Shown: positions 10,627 through 23,219, numbered from the stretch's first letter. The stretch is DNA of 64,000 bases from Rhabdophis nuchalis (GCA_039707465.1 CM077658.1:14762074-14826073), one strand, 5' to 3'. The notes: generated from the sequence alone by a model not told the origin. Numbers and translations: made by a program.

Positions 10627-13600
10627 ATGGATCAACTGAATCCGCGCAGCGTTTTGGTTACTGGCTCCAATCGTGGACTTGGCTTGGAACTGATCCGCCA
10701 TTTGACAGCCAAGAGCAACCCGCCAAAATGGATCTTTGCCACTTGCCGGGATCCGGATGGACTCCGCGCCCAGGTGAGGCCTGGAGGTGCCTTGAGTCCT
10801 AGATGGGGAAAAGGAAGACATTTTTTTTTCTTTAATGGAAATGCGCTTGTCTCCTAAGTGGTAACTGTGCTGGCACGGTTGAGTTAGGCATGATGGAGAT
10901 AAAGAAACACAAGAGTTTGTTCAATGAAGACTGGCTATATTTAAAATGCCACTTTTAAAATATATTTAAATAACTGGTGAACTTAATTTCTGCAATCAAA
11001 TTGATCAGAATTGAGATCTACTAGGGTTGTGAAGGATCAGATGATGGAATGTATGCACAGATGAGGCCCTGGGGATTAGAGAAGTTAGGACCCAGGTATG
11101 GATGGAATGGACATGAGAGTGAGGAATATTAATTTCTGATAAAACATTTTTTCTTGTCTTCATTTCTTTGCCTTGACAATTAAGAACTTTTCTCCTTTCC
11201 TGTCTCTCTCATTGAGGAAGGAGAGGGCGGTTGTGGGGGAGCTGGGGACAACAGTTGTATATTTATAAATCTTGGAATATGAAGTATCCAGTTAAGGAAT
11301 CACTTTGTCAAAGGATTAGAAACAGTTGAAACCAGCTACTCTGGTTGAAATATGTATTGAAACACTTGAGACAATGGGGATTTTTTCAATTTTCTCATCG
11401 CACTAAATTTGCGGATTTTCTTTCTTTCAGGACCTGAAGAAGTTGGCTGATAAAAATCCACAAATTGTCATCATCACACTGGGTATGTATCCTGAAAATC
11501 TTGTTGGTCCTTCTTTAGGTAAAGGTAAAAATTCCCCTCTCACATATGTGATAGTCGTTCCTGACTCTAGGGGGCGGTGCTCATCTCTGTTTCAAAGCCG
11601 AAGAGCCAGCGCTGTCCGAAGACGTCTCCATGGTCATGGGGCCGGCATGACTAAATGATGAAGGTGCATGGAATGCTGTTACCTTCCCATCAAAGGTGGC
11701 CCCTATTTTTTACGTGCTTTTGAACTGCTAGGTTGGCAGAAACTGGGACAATTAACGGGAGCTCACTCCATTACGCGGTGCTAGGGATTTGAACTGCGAA
11801 CTGCCGACCTTTCTGATCGACAAGCTCAGCATCTTAGCCACTGAGCCACCGCATCCCAGGTCCTTCTTTAGGGAGAAGAAAAATACTGAAATCCAGCACC
11901 ACAGTAAATCATGCCAGTTAGGCATCAATTCAATATACCCACATCACAACCTCTGCTGAATCTGCTACCCAACTAAGGGACAAAAATTCTGCATTGGAAG
12001 GGTAATATGGAAGCAGTTGATTCTGATGACTTCTTGTGCCTTTTCTTCTATCATTGTTTCTCAAAGTTACAAGTTGGCAGCAAATTTTGGAGTGTGATTG
12101 GCAGCCACTCCCAGTCAAAGCTTGCAGGTAAGTTTGGTAAATTGCATTATTAATGTGGGTGAGGATCCAGCTGGCTATACCAATCAGAATTTGGCTTAGA
12201 AAAGAACTTGCCTGCAACACTTTTTTTAATTAAGCCATCTTTGCAATGGCGGTTTTTTCAGTCGTTCATTCCCATATGAATCACATAATTGGATGATTGT
12301 CAGACCTGCCCGGACTTGGCCCTTTACTAAAGAAAGTTCCTCGATTTCATTTGTAGTGAAAGGTATAGTTTTACTAAAAGCCAAGTGGATTACTAGATAG
12401 CAAAGCCAGAACTGAAGTTCGCGCACCAAAAGTTCCCGGTTAATTGTCCCCCGACCCACTTCCTCTCCTCCTTTGGTTCCTTGTCGTCTAATTATATTTG
12501 GATAAATTATTTTGGGAACAGTCTCCTCAACGGCAGGCTAGGCGGTAAACCATTGCATTCCATTCCCAAGGCTTTGATCTTGAGATGGTGTCTCTAGAAC
12601 AGTGATCACCAACTGGGGCTCTGCAAGAAGATTTTGGTGGTTCGCAGAAAAATTATTTGCATTTTTTATATTGCACTAAATCAGGGGTCCTCAAACTACG
12701 ACCCCTGGGCCAGATACGTGCAATGAACGTTTGTGTTGCTGCAGAGAGTCTCCCCCTTTGGGGTCTTTTTGTGTAGGTCGGAGAGGGGAAGAAATTGCAA
12801 CTTGGCATCTGCTTCAGCCTCCTGGTGGGGGAATTTGGGCGAAGGCTGGAGGGAAGCACCGCTGGTGGCAAAGAACCGGAGGGCCTCGTTCCAGTGGGGC
12901 TGCATCATGGCCTGGAACTGGCTGAACATCTTAGCCCACTGAGCCTCCAGGCGCCAATACCTGGCCTTGCACTCTGGCAGATCTTCCCTCTGCTTGGAAA
13001 TCCTACGCTCGTAGTCTTCAGTGAGGTGCTTCTGCTGAGCCTCCTTCTCGGTCAGATCCAATTTGAACTGAGTTTTTTTGCCAACTCTTCCTCACGGTGG
13101 CTGCTTAGCTCCAGCAACTGCTTCCTGTTGTTATGTTCAAGAAGGGAACATATGTGCTAGTCATTCTAGGGGGTGGTGCTCATATCTGTTTCAAAGCTGA
13201 AGAGCCAGCCCTGTCAGAAGATGTCTCCGTGGTCATCTGGACAACATGACTAAACACCAGAGGCGCACAGAACACTGTTACCTTTCCATCAAAGGTGGTT
13301 CCTATTGTTCGACTTGCATTTTTACATGCTTTCGAACTGCTAGGTTGGCAGAAGCTGGGACTAGTAATGGGAGCTCACTCCATTACGTAGTCCTAGGATT
13401 TCATTTTTTTTTTATTTTTTTTTTAATAAACACTATAACAGAAATAATATATACAATACAATATTTCACCCAGTGCTATACAATGGAAAGGAAGGTTTGG
13501 TTCTTCAAAAATAGGTATCTTCAAATGTCTTTAAGTCCTCCAAAATCCGCGTTCTCTGGGTACAGGTGTCGAAGCATCCAAGGTCCCAAGTGCATAGTCC

Positions 13601-14941
13601 ACAAATGGCTTCCAAGTCTTCCAAAAAACATCCTTTTTATAAACACCCTCTCTAAATTTAATTTCACATGTCATTTTATCATTTAAGGCTAATTTCCACA
13701 TTTCACAATACCACTCTTCTATTTTAATATTCGTCTCCACTTTCCAGTATCTTGCTATTATAATTCTACCCATTATAATCATAATTCTAATCAATTCTTT
13801 CTCATACTGTGTTAATTCTAATTCCTTAATTATCAATAATAATATAGTTTCCAATCTCAATGTTATTCTTTTCTTCATTATTTCAAATATCGTTTCCTCC
13901 AATTTCTGCCAAAACTTTTTAACTTTATCACATTTATACCACATATGTTCGTACGTTCCCAATTCCATATTACACCTCCAACATTTATTACTTGTTTTTT
14001 TATCCATCAATGATAACCTCAATGGAGTCAAATACCATTTCCAAACCACCTTAAAGTTATGCTCTTTAATCCTTATGGATAGAATCCTCATGATTCGACT
14101 CTTCCAATTCACATTCCAATCCACGTCTGATATTTTAATCTTAAGTTCATCCTCCCAGTTCATCTTCATTGCCATTTGTGATTTCTCGTTAAAATTTATA
14201 ATCTTATATATCTTACTAACGAGTCCCTTTAACCCAATTTCGTCCTTAATAATTTGAGATACTAAGTTTTCAAATTCAGTTTCGTTTCTACCTATTTTAC
14301 ATTTTCCCCTTACATTCATAGTCCATTTTTCTATCTGTATTTTTTCAAACCAATTTAAACCCAATTTTTCCATTATTTCTTTTCTTCTACTTTCATTTCC
14401 TAAAGCTTTTAACCAATCTATTATACTTTCTATATTTTCCTCTTCCAATACTTTTTCACGGTTTTTATTGGTTTTAATCGGCCAATTTCCAATTGTCTTT
14501 CCCAAAAAGGTTATATCTGGGATTAATATTTTAACAAATTTATTCCATATTTTACTCAATCCCTTTAACCAATAACTATTGATTACCTTTTTTGATTTTG
14601 CTTTATCTAAAAACCATACAGAACCAAATCTCTTAATATCTTTTAACTCTAAATCTCCCCAGTGTCCATCTCCACCTTTAAGTATTTTTACCACAGTTCT
14701 AATACTATAGGCCCAATAATAATTAAGTAGATTGGGTAGTCCTAGGATTTCAAACCACCAAACTGCCAACCTTTCTGATCGACAAGCTCAGCATCTTAGC
14801 CACTGAGCCCTTTACATTATTTAGTGTTTAATAAACATTGTATTGCTTAACAATACAAATGTCATTCTTACTTGCCATCCCTTTTTTCCAACCATGGTTC
14901 TATACAGTCTTAAAACTAATGCCAGGAAAGTCATTTTATTA

Positions 14942-14989
<48 letters not shown>

Positions 14990-16063
14990 AGGGAGGGAGG
15001 GAGGGAGGGAGGGAGGAAGGAAGGAAGGAAGGAAGGAAGGAAGGAAGAAAGAAAGAAAGAAAGGAAGAAAGAAAGAAAGAGCAATATCCACAACATAGAA
15101 GTACATTTATTGGAACATTGTGTGTAGTATGCAAAATCAGATATGGAGTAACCCATTTTTATTCTTTTTCCTGCTTATAGACACAACCGATCCATCTAGC
15201 GTCAAGGCTGCCGCAGCCAAAGTCACAGATCATTTAAAAGGGGCTGGATTGAGCCTCCTGATTAATAATGCAGGGATTATAAATATGAGCAGCTTGGAGA
15301 CGGAAACACCAGACACCATGGCTGAGACCTACAGAACCAATGTGATCGGGCCCATGATAGTTGTCCAGGTAAGGAAACGTGGTTTTTTTTTTTCCTGGAC
15401 TAAGGAATTCCTTGAGGGACTTTGGTCCCGTCCCTTCCTCTCCACCCAGACACCCCCACTGCTAGATTTGTGCTTTTAAGAATGAATCCTGAGCTCTTTG
15501 AACTTTTTAAGAATGGGACATCAAGACCTGAATCAAAGTTTTGCCCAGTAACTGCACAGACTGGGACAGACTATCAATATCCAATGGATGGGAAAATTGT
15601 ATTGAATGAAACAGGCTTGTGAAGTGGGTTCCATCTGGTTACACTACCAGGCAAAATTCTGAGGTTGTCTTGCAAGTAATTGGCAACTCTTGGGGGCCTG
15701 TCCTTTGAGAATTTGTATTGACGGGGAGATCAATCAATATATTACAGATGAAAATTGGGCTCATTTGAACAGGGATATGTTAAGTGGGTTCCATCCAGAG
15801 ATGGGTTCGGACCGATTCAGTTGAGTAGGTAGTAACTCGGCCGGCTACGCCCCCCAAACTGAGTCCCGCAAGGTAGAAGGGCGGTATCAGTGGTGGGTTT
15901 CAAATTTTTTAGAACCTACTCTGTAGGTGTGGCCTATTTTGTGGGCGTGGCTTGGCAGTCATGTGACAGGGTGGGAGTAGCCACCTTTTAAAATGTGGTG
16001 AAACTCATTTAACAATGCTTTTGCTTAGCAATCAAAATTTTGGACTCAATTGTGATGATAAAT

Positions 16064-16097
<34 letters not shown>

Positions 16098-19000
16098 TTC
16101 CTTCCTTCCTTCCTTCCTTCCTTTCCTTTCCTTCCCGTTGGGTCACTGGCAGCGGTGGGCCAGATTTACTTCCAGGTACGCCGGTGGAACCCCGTCTCAC
16201 CGGTTCTCTAAATTTCACCAACCGGCTCTCGCGAGTAGGTGCGAGCCTGCAGAAACCCACCACTGGGCGGTATACAAATTTAATAAACATAAACATAACG
16301 AACTGGTTCATATCAGCGGTGCCATTTTGTTTTTTGCTTCTGCGCATCCGCAGAACGCTACCCAACACGCTTCCCCGAGCGAGCCGGCAATAGAAGAAGC
16401 TGGAACCTTCCCCTGATTCCATCTGATTAGACTACAGCACAATTCTGACATTTCCCGATGAACAAATGGCAACTCTCTGGGGCCTTTCCATTAGGAATGG
16501 CAAGTCCCAACCCTCCTTACAAAGACTGGCCTTCATTTGTTCCTTTTCCTCCTTCAGGCGTTCCTGCCTTTGCTGAGGAAGGCAGCTCAAGAAAGTACCC
16601 TGGAAGGCATGAGCTGCAGCCGGGCTGCCATCATCAACATTTCTAGCCAAGCAGGCTCCATCACCAGCGTCTTTGAATGGCAGTGGGGCCACGTCATTGC
16701 GTATCGCTGTAGTAAGGTATAGATAAGTCCATCGTCTAACGGTGGCTAGATCAGTTTTGTTTTTATTGTAAGTAGAAGAGTATGCTTGAGTTTTTTTATG
16801 CATCTTCCCATCATAACCGGTCAATGTCCTTCCACCAGAAACCTCTTGGCCTAAAATTGATTTAATATTTCCCTTTCTTCTGATGAGGAGCAGATGGTCA
16901 ATAATGCTTCAGATTCCATGAGACAGGTATTTGGGCCTGAGAATATTTTCGGGTGTGCTATCAGATATGGGATAGACATCAGCTTTCAGACCAGAAAAAC
17001 GTTCCTTCAAATAAGGCCAGAGAACATGCTCTGAGTAGGTTGTGGTGGTTGTTGTTATTATTATTTAGTTTGTCAAACATGTACATTCTAGCAGGTAGAA
17101 ATATAAACATGGGCATGAACAAAGGAAATGAGTACCAATAAATGGGGACAGTAGGACAGGGATGGAAGGCTTATGCACGCCTCCTTTTATGGACCTCTTA
17201 GGAATTGTCTACCATGGATCTACCAGTGAGGTTCATGGTAGACCGTTTGAGATTGAAGCTGTGATGGTTTGAGGATGTAACAACGTAGTCAGGTAGAGCA
17301 TTCCATGCGCTGACCCCTCTGTTGTTGAAGTTGTATTTTCTGCAATTGAGTTTGAAGCAGTTTACCTTGAGTTTGTATCGGTTGTTTGCCTGTGTATTAT
17401 TGAGATTGAAGCTGAAGAAGTCATTGACAGGTGGGACATTGTAGCAGACAATTTTGTGTGCTATGCTTAGGTCTGACCACAGGTGGCGCAGTTCCAGATT
17501 GTCCAAGCCCAAAATTTGAAGCCTGGTGGCATTGAGAATTCTATTGAGAGCAGAGGAGCGGAGGACTCTTCTCGTAAAGTACCTCTGGACCTGCTCAATC
17601 GTATTAATGTCCAATATACAGTGTGGATTCCAGGCAGATGAAGTTTTGAGTAATTTTTTTTGTCCTTTGTCAATCAACATTGAATCGCAACCAATAAGAT
17701 TAGGGAACAGGACGAAGTGAGGCATACCTAGGGATGAAAGCACCTCCTTCTCAACACGTGAATGTTTTGGTCTTCTGCAGGCTTGAGTGGGGTTCAACAT
17801 ATTGCCCAAGGCAGCTTTTCAGTTAGAGAAGCAACCTTGGAATGAGGTGGCATCTTAGAGCATTCATTCTGTCTTCTCCTTCCCTCTCTCCCTCACAGTC
17901 TGCTCTGAATATGCTCTCTAAATGCCAGTCCTTGTATCTTGCCAAAGACGAGATCTTGTGCATTGCGTTGCATCCAGGATGGATAGAGACCGACATGTCA
18001 AATTCAATGGTAAGCAGGCTGGAAGGAGGGAGGGGGAAAAAAACCCAATTTATACAGTGGACAAAAAACAAACAAACCAAAATTAGCTGAATTCGGAATG
18101 TCATGTTCTAAAGAGCTTCAGGTTCCTTTGAAACTTTTCCTGGATCATGCCATTCCAGATAGCCATCAAAAAGAAAGTGAGCCTTTATGGTTTCATCACT
18201 GACATCATTTTAATTTTAAAGTCGGATCAACCTAGATCTATATTAAGGGTAAAAAAATATATATCTTAAGATACAGAAAGTCGGACAGAAATTACTACTT
18301 TCTATTATTATATGCAAAAGGTGGCTCAGTGGCAAAGACCCTGAGCTTGTTGATCAGAAAGGTTGGCAGGGCCCTGTAACGAGTGTCAGTTACACATGGT
18401 CTAACTATACTATAATATCAATCCTTAAACTGTGAGGGGCCCTAGTCATTAAATACTAAAACGCATGTCCTTCTCTGAATGTTCTAGATTCTAGAAGGAC
18501 CTTCACCACCACATGAATAACCCCACCAGTATTTAAAATTTCCAAGGCCCTCTGATAACTTATATTGGCTATTACACCATCAAGGGGGAAAAAGCCTCTA
18601 AAAATGACCAATGTTTTGCTATGCCACAAAAAGCTTCACCCACAAATCTTGGTTAATCATTCTTGTTATTAGGAGAAGAGTTTTGCATCATTTATTTCAT
18701 GGAATGTACTGTTTGCTGGTCAATGAACGGAATTAAAGTGTTGTTCTCTTTGTTTGCCTGGAAAACGCTTCAATTCTGTGAACTCCTCCAATTAAGCCAA
18801 GAGGAGTTCTCTTAATTCTCTTAAGTCCGACTGGACTATTGTAACTCTCTCTACATGGGGCTCCCCCTGAGGTGCACCCGGAGACTGCAGTTGGTCCAGA
18901 ATGCAGCCGCGCGAGCAATAATGGGAACCGCAAGGTTCACCCATGTAACACCGCTCTTGCGTGAGCTGCACTGGCTGCCTGTCGTCTTTCGGGTGCGCTT

Positions 19001-19479
19001 CAAGGTGCTAGTTATCATCTTTAAAGCGCTCCATGGCTCGGGACCTAGTTATCTACGGGATCGGATCCTGCCCCATACATCCTCACGGCCGATTCGCTCC
19101 CACAGAGAGGGACTACTCCGGGTGCCGTCCACTAGACTCTGTCAGCGGGCGACGCCCAGGGGAAGGGCTCTCTCTGTGGCGGGCCCTGCCCTCTGGAACG
19201 ACCTCCCCCCCGATATTAGAACAACCACGGACCTCTGTTCCTTCCGTCTGAAATTGAAAACGCACTTTTTCTGCTTGGCCGGCCTAGGGTAGCCTCTCTA
19301 CTATAGCATTATAGGGTTATAGGGTTTTAGTGAATTGGCATTGGGAATTTTAGCGCAGGGTTTTACTGTTTAATTTGCTTTTAATTGTTTTGTGTATTTA
19401 TGTATATTTATTGTTTTAACTTCCCTGTGCACCGCTCCGAGTCCCCTTGGGGAGAGGGAGCGGTCTAGAAATTAAAATT

Positions 19480-19510
<31 letters not shown>

Positions 19511-20131
19511 GGGGAGGGGGCGACATGCCAGCATCACAGCATCACAGATACTTGCTGGTGTTCATTCTCAGCAATTCTTCTTCACCAAGTGTTGTCCTTT
19601 GATTATAATTTCATGTCTAGTAACATTTTCTTGCTAATACACTATTGGTTTGAATCAGTGGTGGGATACAAAAATTTTTACTACTGATTCTTTGGGTCAT
19701 GGCTTGGTGGGCGTGGCAGGGGAAGGATGCTGCAAAAATTCCACTCCCTCCACACTCCAGGGGAAGGTTACTGCAAAATCCCCATTCCCTCCCGATCAGC
19801 TGGGACTCTGAAGGCACAGAATAGATGGGGGCGAGGCCAGCCAGAGGTGGTATTTATCGGTTCTCCAAACTACTCAAAATTTCCGCTACCTGTTCTCCAG
19901 AACCGGTCAGAACCTGCTGAATACCACCTCTGCCTTGAATACTCCCAGTGATAGGCTTTTAGACTTTTTCCACTTATCAACTGCCTTTATTCTTTGCCTA
20001 TTCCTTTCCAGGAATCACCTCCACTGACAACGGAGCAGAGTTTGCAGGCTATTCTGAACACCCTTGGCCGTCTCTCTGAGAAAAACACTGGCACATTTGT
20101 TAACTGGGAAGGGAATTTTATTCCCTGGTGA
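10627..20131 (+). CDS. SDR gene B (C-factor/sniffer-like), complete, 258 aa
   Basis: Six exons: 10627-10773, 11431-11482, 15181-15368, 16558-16716, 17899-18009, 20012-20131. They splice in frame at GT/AG borders to 258 residues. The ATG at 10627 has a purine at -3 and G at +4; an in-frame GTG 12 nt upstream is not needed. Visible motifs: TGSNRGLG (12-19, cofactor loop), ATCR with Arg41 (NADPH-type basic residue after beta-2), NNAG (95-98), catalytic Ser159 in NISS, Tyr178-x3-Lys182, HPGW (207-210), C-terminal NWEGNFIPW. The length is normal for this SDR group. Expected role is cytosolic NADPH-dependent carbonyl reduction; the substrate is unknown. Intron 2 (3.7 kb) holds a SINE, an L1 and a hAT-like piece; intron 5 holds an L2 LINE and a MITE. 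It is convergent with gene C. No AATAAA lies within 300 nt of the stop (only CATAAA near 20274). Confidence 0.92.
11520..11858 (-). mobile_element. tRNA-derived SINE, family 1, full length
   Basis: Complete minus-strand copy with a perfect 14-bp target duplication, GGTCCTTCTTTAGG at 11506-11519 and 11859-11872. The 3' tail reads TTTACC-like on the minus strand. Internal promoter boxes are recognisable. It lies just inside intron 2 of gene B. Confidence 0.85.
12682..13142 (-). mobile_element. hAT-like end with coiled-coil coding fragment
   Basis: Starts CAGGGGTCCTCAAACTACG, a hAT-style terminus. The minus strand then has a long open frame (12696-13061, continuing to about 13130) reading LTEKEAQQKHLTEDYERR, ISKQREDLPECKARY and RLEAQWAKMFSQFQAMM. 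This is heptad-rich, protein-like text, not simple repeat. I do not recognise the parent gene. No second terminus is found: a SINE abuts at 13143. It lies in intron 2 of gene B. Confidence 0.5.
13143..14810 (-). mobile_element. tRNA-derived SINE, family 1, split by an L1
   Basis: The SINE occupies 13143-13403 and resumes at 14736-14810, ending with the reverse complement of the GGCTCAGTGGCTAAG head. The intervening bases are the L1 below. Confidence 0.85.
13404..14735 (-). mobile_element. 5'-truncated L1 LINE with open ORF2 end
   Basis: A minus-strand insertion with a poly(A) end at the left (T-rich 13404-13426) and a perfect 17-bp duplication, GTAGTCCTAGGATTTCA at 13387-13403 and 14736-14752. 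The reading frame from the truncation point to a stop at 13531 (about 400 codons) is fully open. It matches the L1 ORF2 C-terminal region, including the cysteine segment CWRCNMELGTYEHMWYKC. The open frame and perfect duplication indicate recent insertion. It is the largest element in intron 2 of gene B. Confidence 0.92.
14944..15081. repeat. (GA)n-(GGGA)n-(GGAA)n-(GAAA)n purine tract
   Basis: Four successive purine repeat types with clean transitions, ending about 100 nt before exon 3 of gene B. Confidence 0.93.
15830..16300 (+). mobile_element. L2-type LINE 3' end interrupted by a MITE
   Basis: The conserved 3' end reads GAGTCCCGCAAGGTAGAAGG, then GCGGTAT, and resumes with TACAAATTTAATAAACATAA after the MITE at 15888-16265. 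Confidence 0.7.
15888..16265. mobile_element. hAT-type MITE with internal microsatellite, copy 2
   Basis: Inverted ends as in copy 1 and a perfect 8-bp duplication GGCGGTAT (15880-15887, 16266-16273), made inside an L2 3' end. Internal TTTC/TTCC run at about 16063-16137. Confidence 0.9.
17035..17665 (-). mobile_element. LINE 3' part (CR1/L2/Rex-like)
   Basis: The minus strand encodes an RT tail with VQRYFTRRVL, LGLDNLELR, DLSIAHKIV and GVSAWNALP, then a 3' UTR. The same family is at 35540-36410. Gene A's matching intron has continuous sequence here (about 2010-2075), so this insertion came after the A/B duplication. Confidence 0.75.
18310..18380 (+). mobile_element. SINE family 1 head fragment
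   Basis: AGGTGGCTCAGTGGCAAAG and the following TTGTTGATCAGAAAGGTTGG, then lost. Confidence 0.6.
18820..19495 (+). mobile_element. L2-type LINE 3' part
   Basis: One open frame (18855-19292) encodes an RT tail: LVQNAAARAIMGTARF, LHWLPVVFRVRFKVLV, then ALWNDLPPDIRTTTDL. The 3' UTR ends in a TTA repeat. It lies in intron 5 of gene B. Confidence 0.85.
19656..19932. mobile_element. hAT-type MITE (second family), 277 bp
   Basis: Ends CAGTGGTGGGATA and AATACCACCTCTG. Flanks GTTTGAAT and CCTTGAAT agree at 6 of 8. An inverted relative is at 55262-55423. It is about 80 bp before exon 6 of gene B. Confidence 0.7.
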
Positions 20132-20405
20132 GACAAGAATCTGCTTCTCCCCATTGCAGGAGGATGTTCTCGTCGAAGGCAACGCAACTTTCTATCTTCT
20201 GTTGGTGCTCGCTCTATCCTGCTCTGCTGCATGTTCTCCAACCCTCCCTTGCTTCAGTTACTCTGTCCAGTGCCCATAAAACCTTGCTCAGCCAGGCTCC
20301 CAATGATCCGTCTAAATTCTTCTAGGAGTCACTAGCAGCCATCTGTAAAGCAAGTGATTTCTTATTGGAAAATGTTCGTTCCAGATCTCTGGTATCTCGC
20401 TAAAC

Positions 20406-20810
20406 CAAGGGTGTCAAACTTGATTTCATTGAGGGCCGCATCAGGGTTGTGTTTGACCTTGGGGGATGGGGCGTAGGAGGGGCATGGCCAGAGTGGGTAT
20501 GGTCAGCTTGACATCATTTGTGTCGAAGCTGCCTGTGGTGGCCTGAGCCCTCTGCCACAGAAAACAGGCTTCCAAGCTCTGTTTACAGCTGTGACAACCC
20601 TCGGCCACTGAAAATGGAGCTCAGACAGGCTTCCTGCGACCCTTGCGAGCTCCATTTTTGGCTGCAATGGCCTCCTGCCACCTCTGCCAGCAAAAATGGA
20701 GCTCCATTTTTGCTGGCGGAGGCATTGTGGGTCAGCTTTTCCAGGGTGGCCCAGATCTAAGCACCCCGTGGGCTGGATTCGGCCCCTGGGCCTTGAGTTT
20801 GACACCCCTG
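20406..20810. mobile_element. hAT-type element (Charlie-like ends), 405 bp
   Basis: Ends CAAGGGTGTCAAAC and GTTTGACACCCCTG. Flanks CGCTAAAC and CTCTAAAC form an 8-bp duplication with one mismatch. No transposase frame. Confidence 0.8.
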
Positions 20811-21880
20811 CTCTAAACCATACACTTAAGCCTACGAGAATCAATTCTTGTTCTCCAACTTCATCTTTGGGGAAATGGCTCTTCACTTGGACTGTGAATT
20901 CTCTTGCCGAAATGCCACCTGGAACTTCCAAATGTGTCGTTCTATTTTTTTTTTAACGATTACCTGGTGTGATAAATGAAATGAAAATTGAGGACAAATC
21001 TCCCTTTTTAAAAATGATAGTATAAATTGTCAAGTCACCAGGACTCAAAATTTGAGATCCTTGGCAAGAGATTTGTCGGGGTCCCCGCAAAAGATTGAAG
21101 CAACTTATATAAGCAACGTATGAATTCTGATGAATCCGATTCTTCTCTAAATGGCTTATTGACAGGCAGGAAAAAAATGCTGTTTTGGGGTGACTTGACC
21201 CGCTATCCTCTGCCGGAAACACTTGAGAACATTCCTATTCTAGAAGGGCCACCTTCTAGAATAGGACCGAAGACATAATACTGTGATGATTCTGACAAAT
21301 TCTTGGGGGCTGGCCCCAGGAGGTAGAAGGCATTGGGCTAGAAACTAGTCGAGAGAGACTTCTAGCCCTGGCTTGGGCAAGCAAACTTTAGACCAGTCAA
21401 CTCAACTCAACTCAACTCAACTCAACGGTTGTTGTTGGGCAAATAGCAGGCGGAATGAGTAATAGATATGTTGGTCAACTCTATTAAAATAATAAAACAT
21501 GGGATTTAAAAAAATCTACAAACACAGTTTGTCTTGGTATTCTTGAATAGCTTTATTTTCCAAAGTGTGCAGAAAATATTGCCAAATAGGGATTATTTTT
21601 AGTGATTTAAGGTTGCTTATACGCGTTCACACAAACTTTAATGCATCTCCAGAAGGAATATTTTTCTTACCATCACTGTCTTATTAGCTGCTGCCATCTT
21701 ATGGAACTAAAATGTACAGTATAGTTCATTTCTATGGCTTCAGGCATATTTATTATTATAGGTTACAATGAGCATTTTCACTCACATCTTTACACTTGTC
21801 ATACAGGTGATGATCCCACCTTTGTGTTCTATTCTGGCAGGATATAGAGTACCAGTCTTAGGGTAGGGTTAACTAAAAAG
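20811..21880. other. Intergenic between B and C, little recognised
   Basis: Contains a short CTCAA tandem run (about 21397-21425) and a short inverted CCTTCTAGAATAGGA pair near 21238-21265. I find no exon and no named transposon. Confidence 0.4.
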
Positions 21881-22138
21881 GTAAGAAATGATGGGAGGTA
21901 TTTGTAGCTCACGTGGTAGGTAGCCAAACCAACCAATGACGGGATGACCTCACCACCAGATGACCTTCACAAGGCGTGGCCAATTGGTCATGTGACCAAC
22001 TAACCACACAAGACCTGTGAAAGCAGAAGAGAAGTGAAATAAGACACTTCAACTGATGTTTCGCTGATGATTACCTAGCATGGTGACAAAACATTTGGAA
22101 ACTAAACAACAAGTTTGGAGAACAAACCACCACCAAAA
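21880..22138. repeat. Fragment of a fold-back family
   Basis: Resembles parts of 52820-53200 and 61745-62570 (GATTACCTAGCATGGTGAC, then AACAAGTTTGGAGAAC). Old and partial. Confidence 0.5.
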
Positions 22139-22435
22139 GTAAAACCTTCCCCTATCCAGTTGTTTCCGACTCTAGCCGTGCTGCTCATCTTCATTTCTTG
22201 GTCAAGGGAGCCAGCATTGTCCGAAGACAATTTCCGTGGACATGTGGCCAACATGGCTATAATCTAAAGCTGAACGGAACACTATTACATTCTGACCAAA
22301 GTGGTACCTATTTATCTACTCGCATTTGCAAGCTTTTGAACTGCTAAGTGGGCAGGAGGTGGAGCAAGTAAAGGGAGCTCACCCTATCACGAGCACTTGG
22401 GTCTCGAACCTGGGTTGTCAGCTCTCCAGCTGACA
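22139..22435 (-). mobile_element. SINE family 1, old copy
   Basis: Minus-strand SINE text with many substitutions, such as GTCCGAAGACAATTTCCGTG and CTTTTGAACTGCTAAG. Confidence 0.7.
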
Positions 22436-22969
22436 ACCTCAACATCTTTCACTGCAGATCCATTGAGCTCCATATGATTAAGTATTTTGGTCTGTGTAAG
22501 ATTCCTAATGGATGATGTAAAGATAAGATACAAGCTAAGATGTCTTACAGTAAATATAATAGATCAATAGCAGGCAGCCATTGGTCTGTTCATCCATTTA
22601 GCAACAGACTCACACATAAACAGCCACATGTTTAGCAACAAATTACGTGCTCATAATCTCATTTTTTTAAAAAACAAACAGCTGCCTGTAGAATTTTTAG
22701 CTGGATGCCAAGCTTTGCCCAAGCAGATGACCATGACAATGAAGAAATGGTACACTTATCTCATGTTCATCATATGTAACACACTTCCAAATATATGTTG
22801 TCTCCGCAGAACAAGAATTATGACCCTAGATACAACTTAGTGCAGTTGGTGGGTTTAACCTTTTTCGAAGGTGTGATTTTTAAGCCAGTTTAACAGCTAT
22901 TGGCATAGTTTTTGTTTGATAAAGGGACTCCTTCTCAAACAGGAAAACTAAGGATTAGTTTAGTTGCAA

Positions 22970-23219
22970 ACAGCAATGGCAATAGCAATAAGACTTATAT
23001 ACTGCTTCACAGTGCTTTTACAGCCCTCTCTAAACGGTTTTACAGAGTCAGCCTCTTGCCCCCAGCAAGCTGGGTCCTCATTTTACTGGCCTCAGAAGGA
23101 CGGAAGGCTGAGTCAACCTTGAGCCTGGTGGGATTCAAACTGCCAAATTGCAGGCAGCCGGCAGTCAGCAGAAGTAGCCTGCAGGGCTGCACTCTAACCA
23201 CTGCGCCACCGTGGCTCAG
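22970..23219 (-). mobile_element. tRNA-derived SINE, family 2
   Basis: The minus-strand head reads GAGCCACGGTGGCGCAGTGG, with a B-box-like GCAGTTTGAATCCC and a TATTGC-type tail. Distinct from family 1. Confidence 0.75.

Noticed and set aside
10615..10857. Possible earlier start and read-through of gene B exon 1
   Set aside because: The earlier codon is GTG. The frame beyond 10773 runs past a good GTGAGG donor, and the family structure requires splicing there.
13531..14769. 412-aa open frame, the longest in the window
   Set aside because: Not a host gene: L1 ORF2 C-terminus with poly(A) end and 17-bp target duplication.
18855..19292. 145-aa open frame
   Set aside because: L2-type reverse transcriptase tail, recurrent at 24595-24882, 43887-44114 and 57473-57700.
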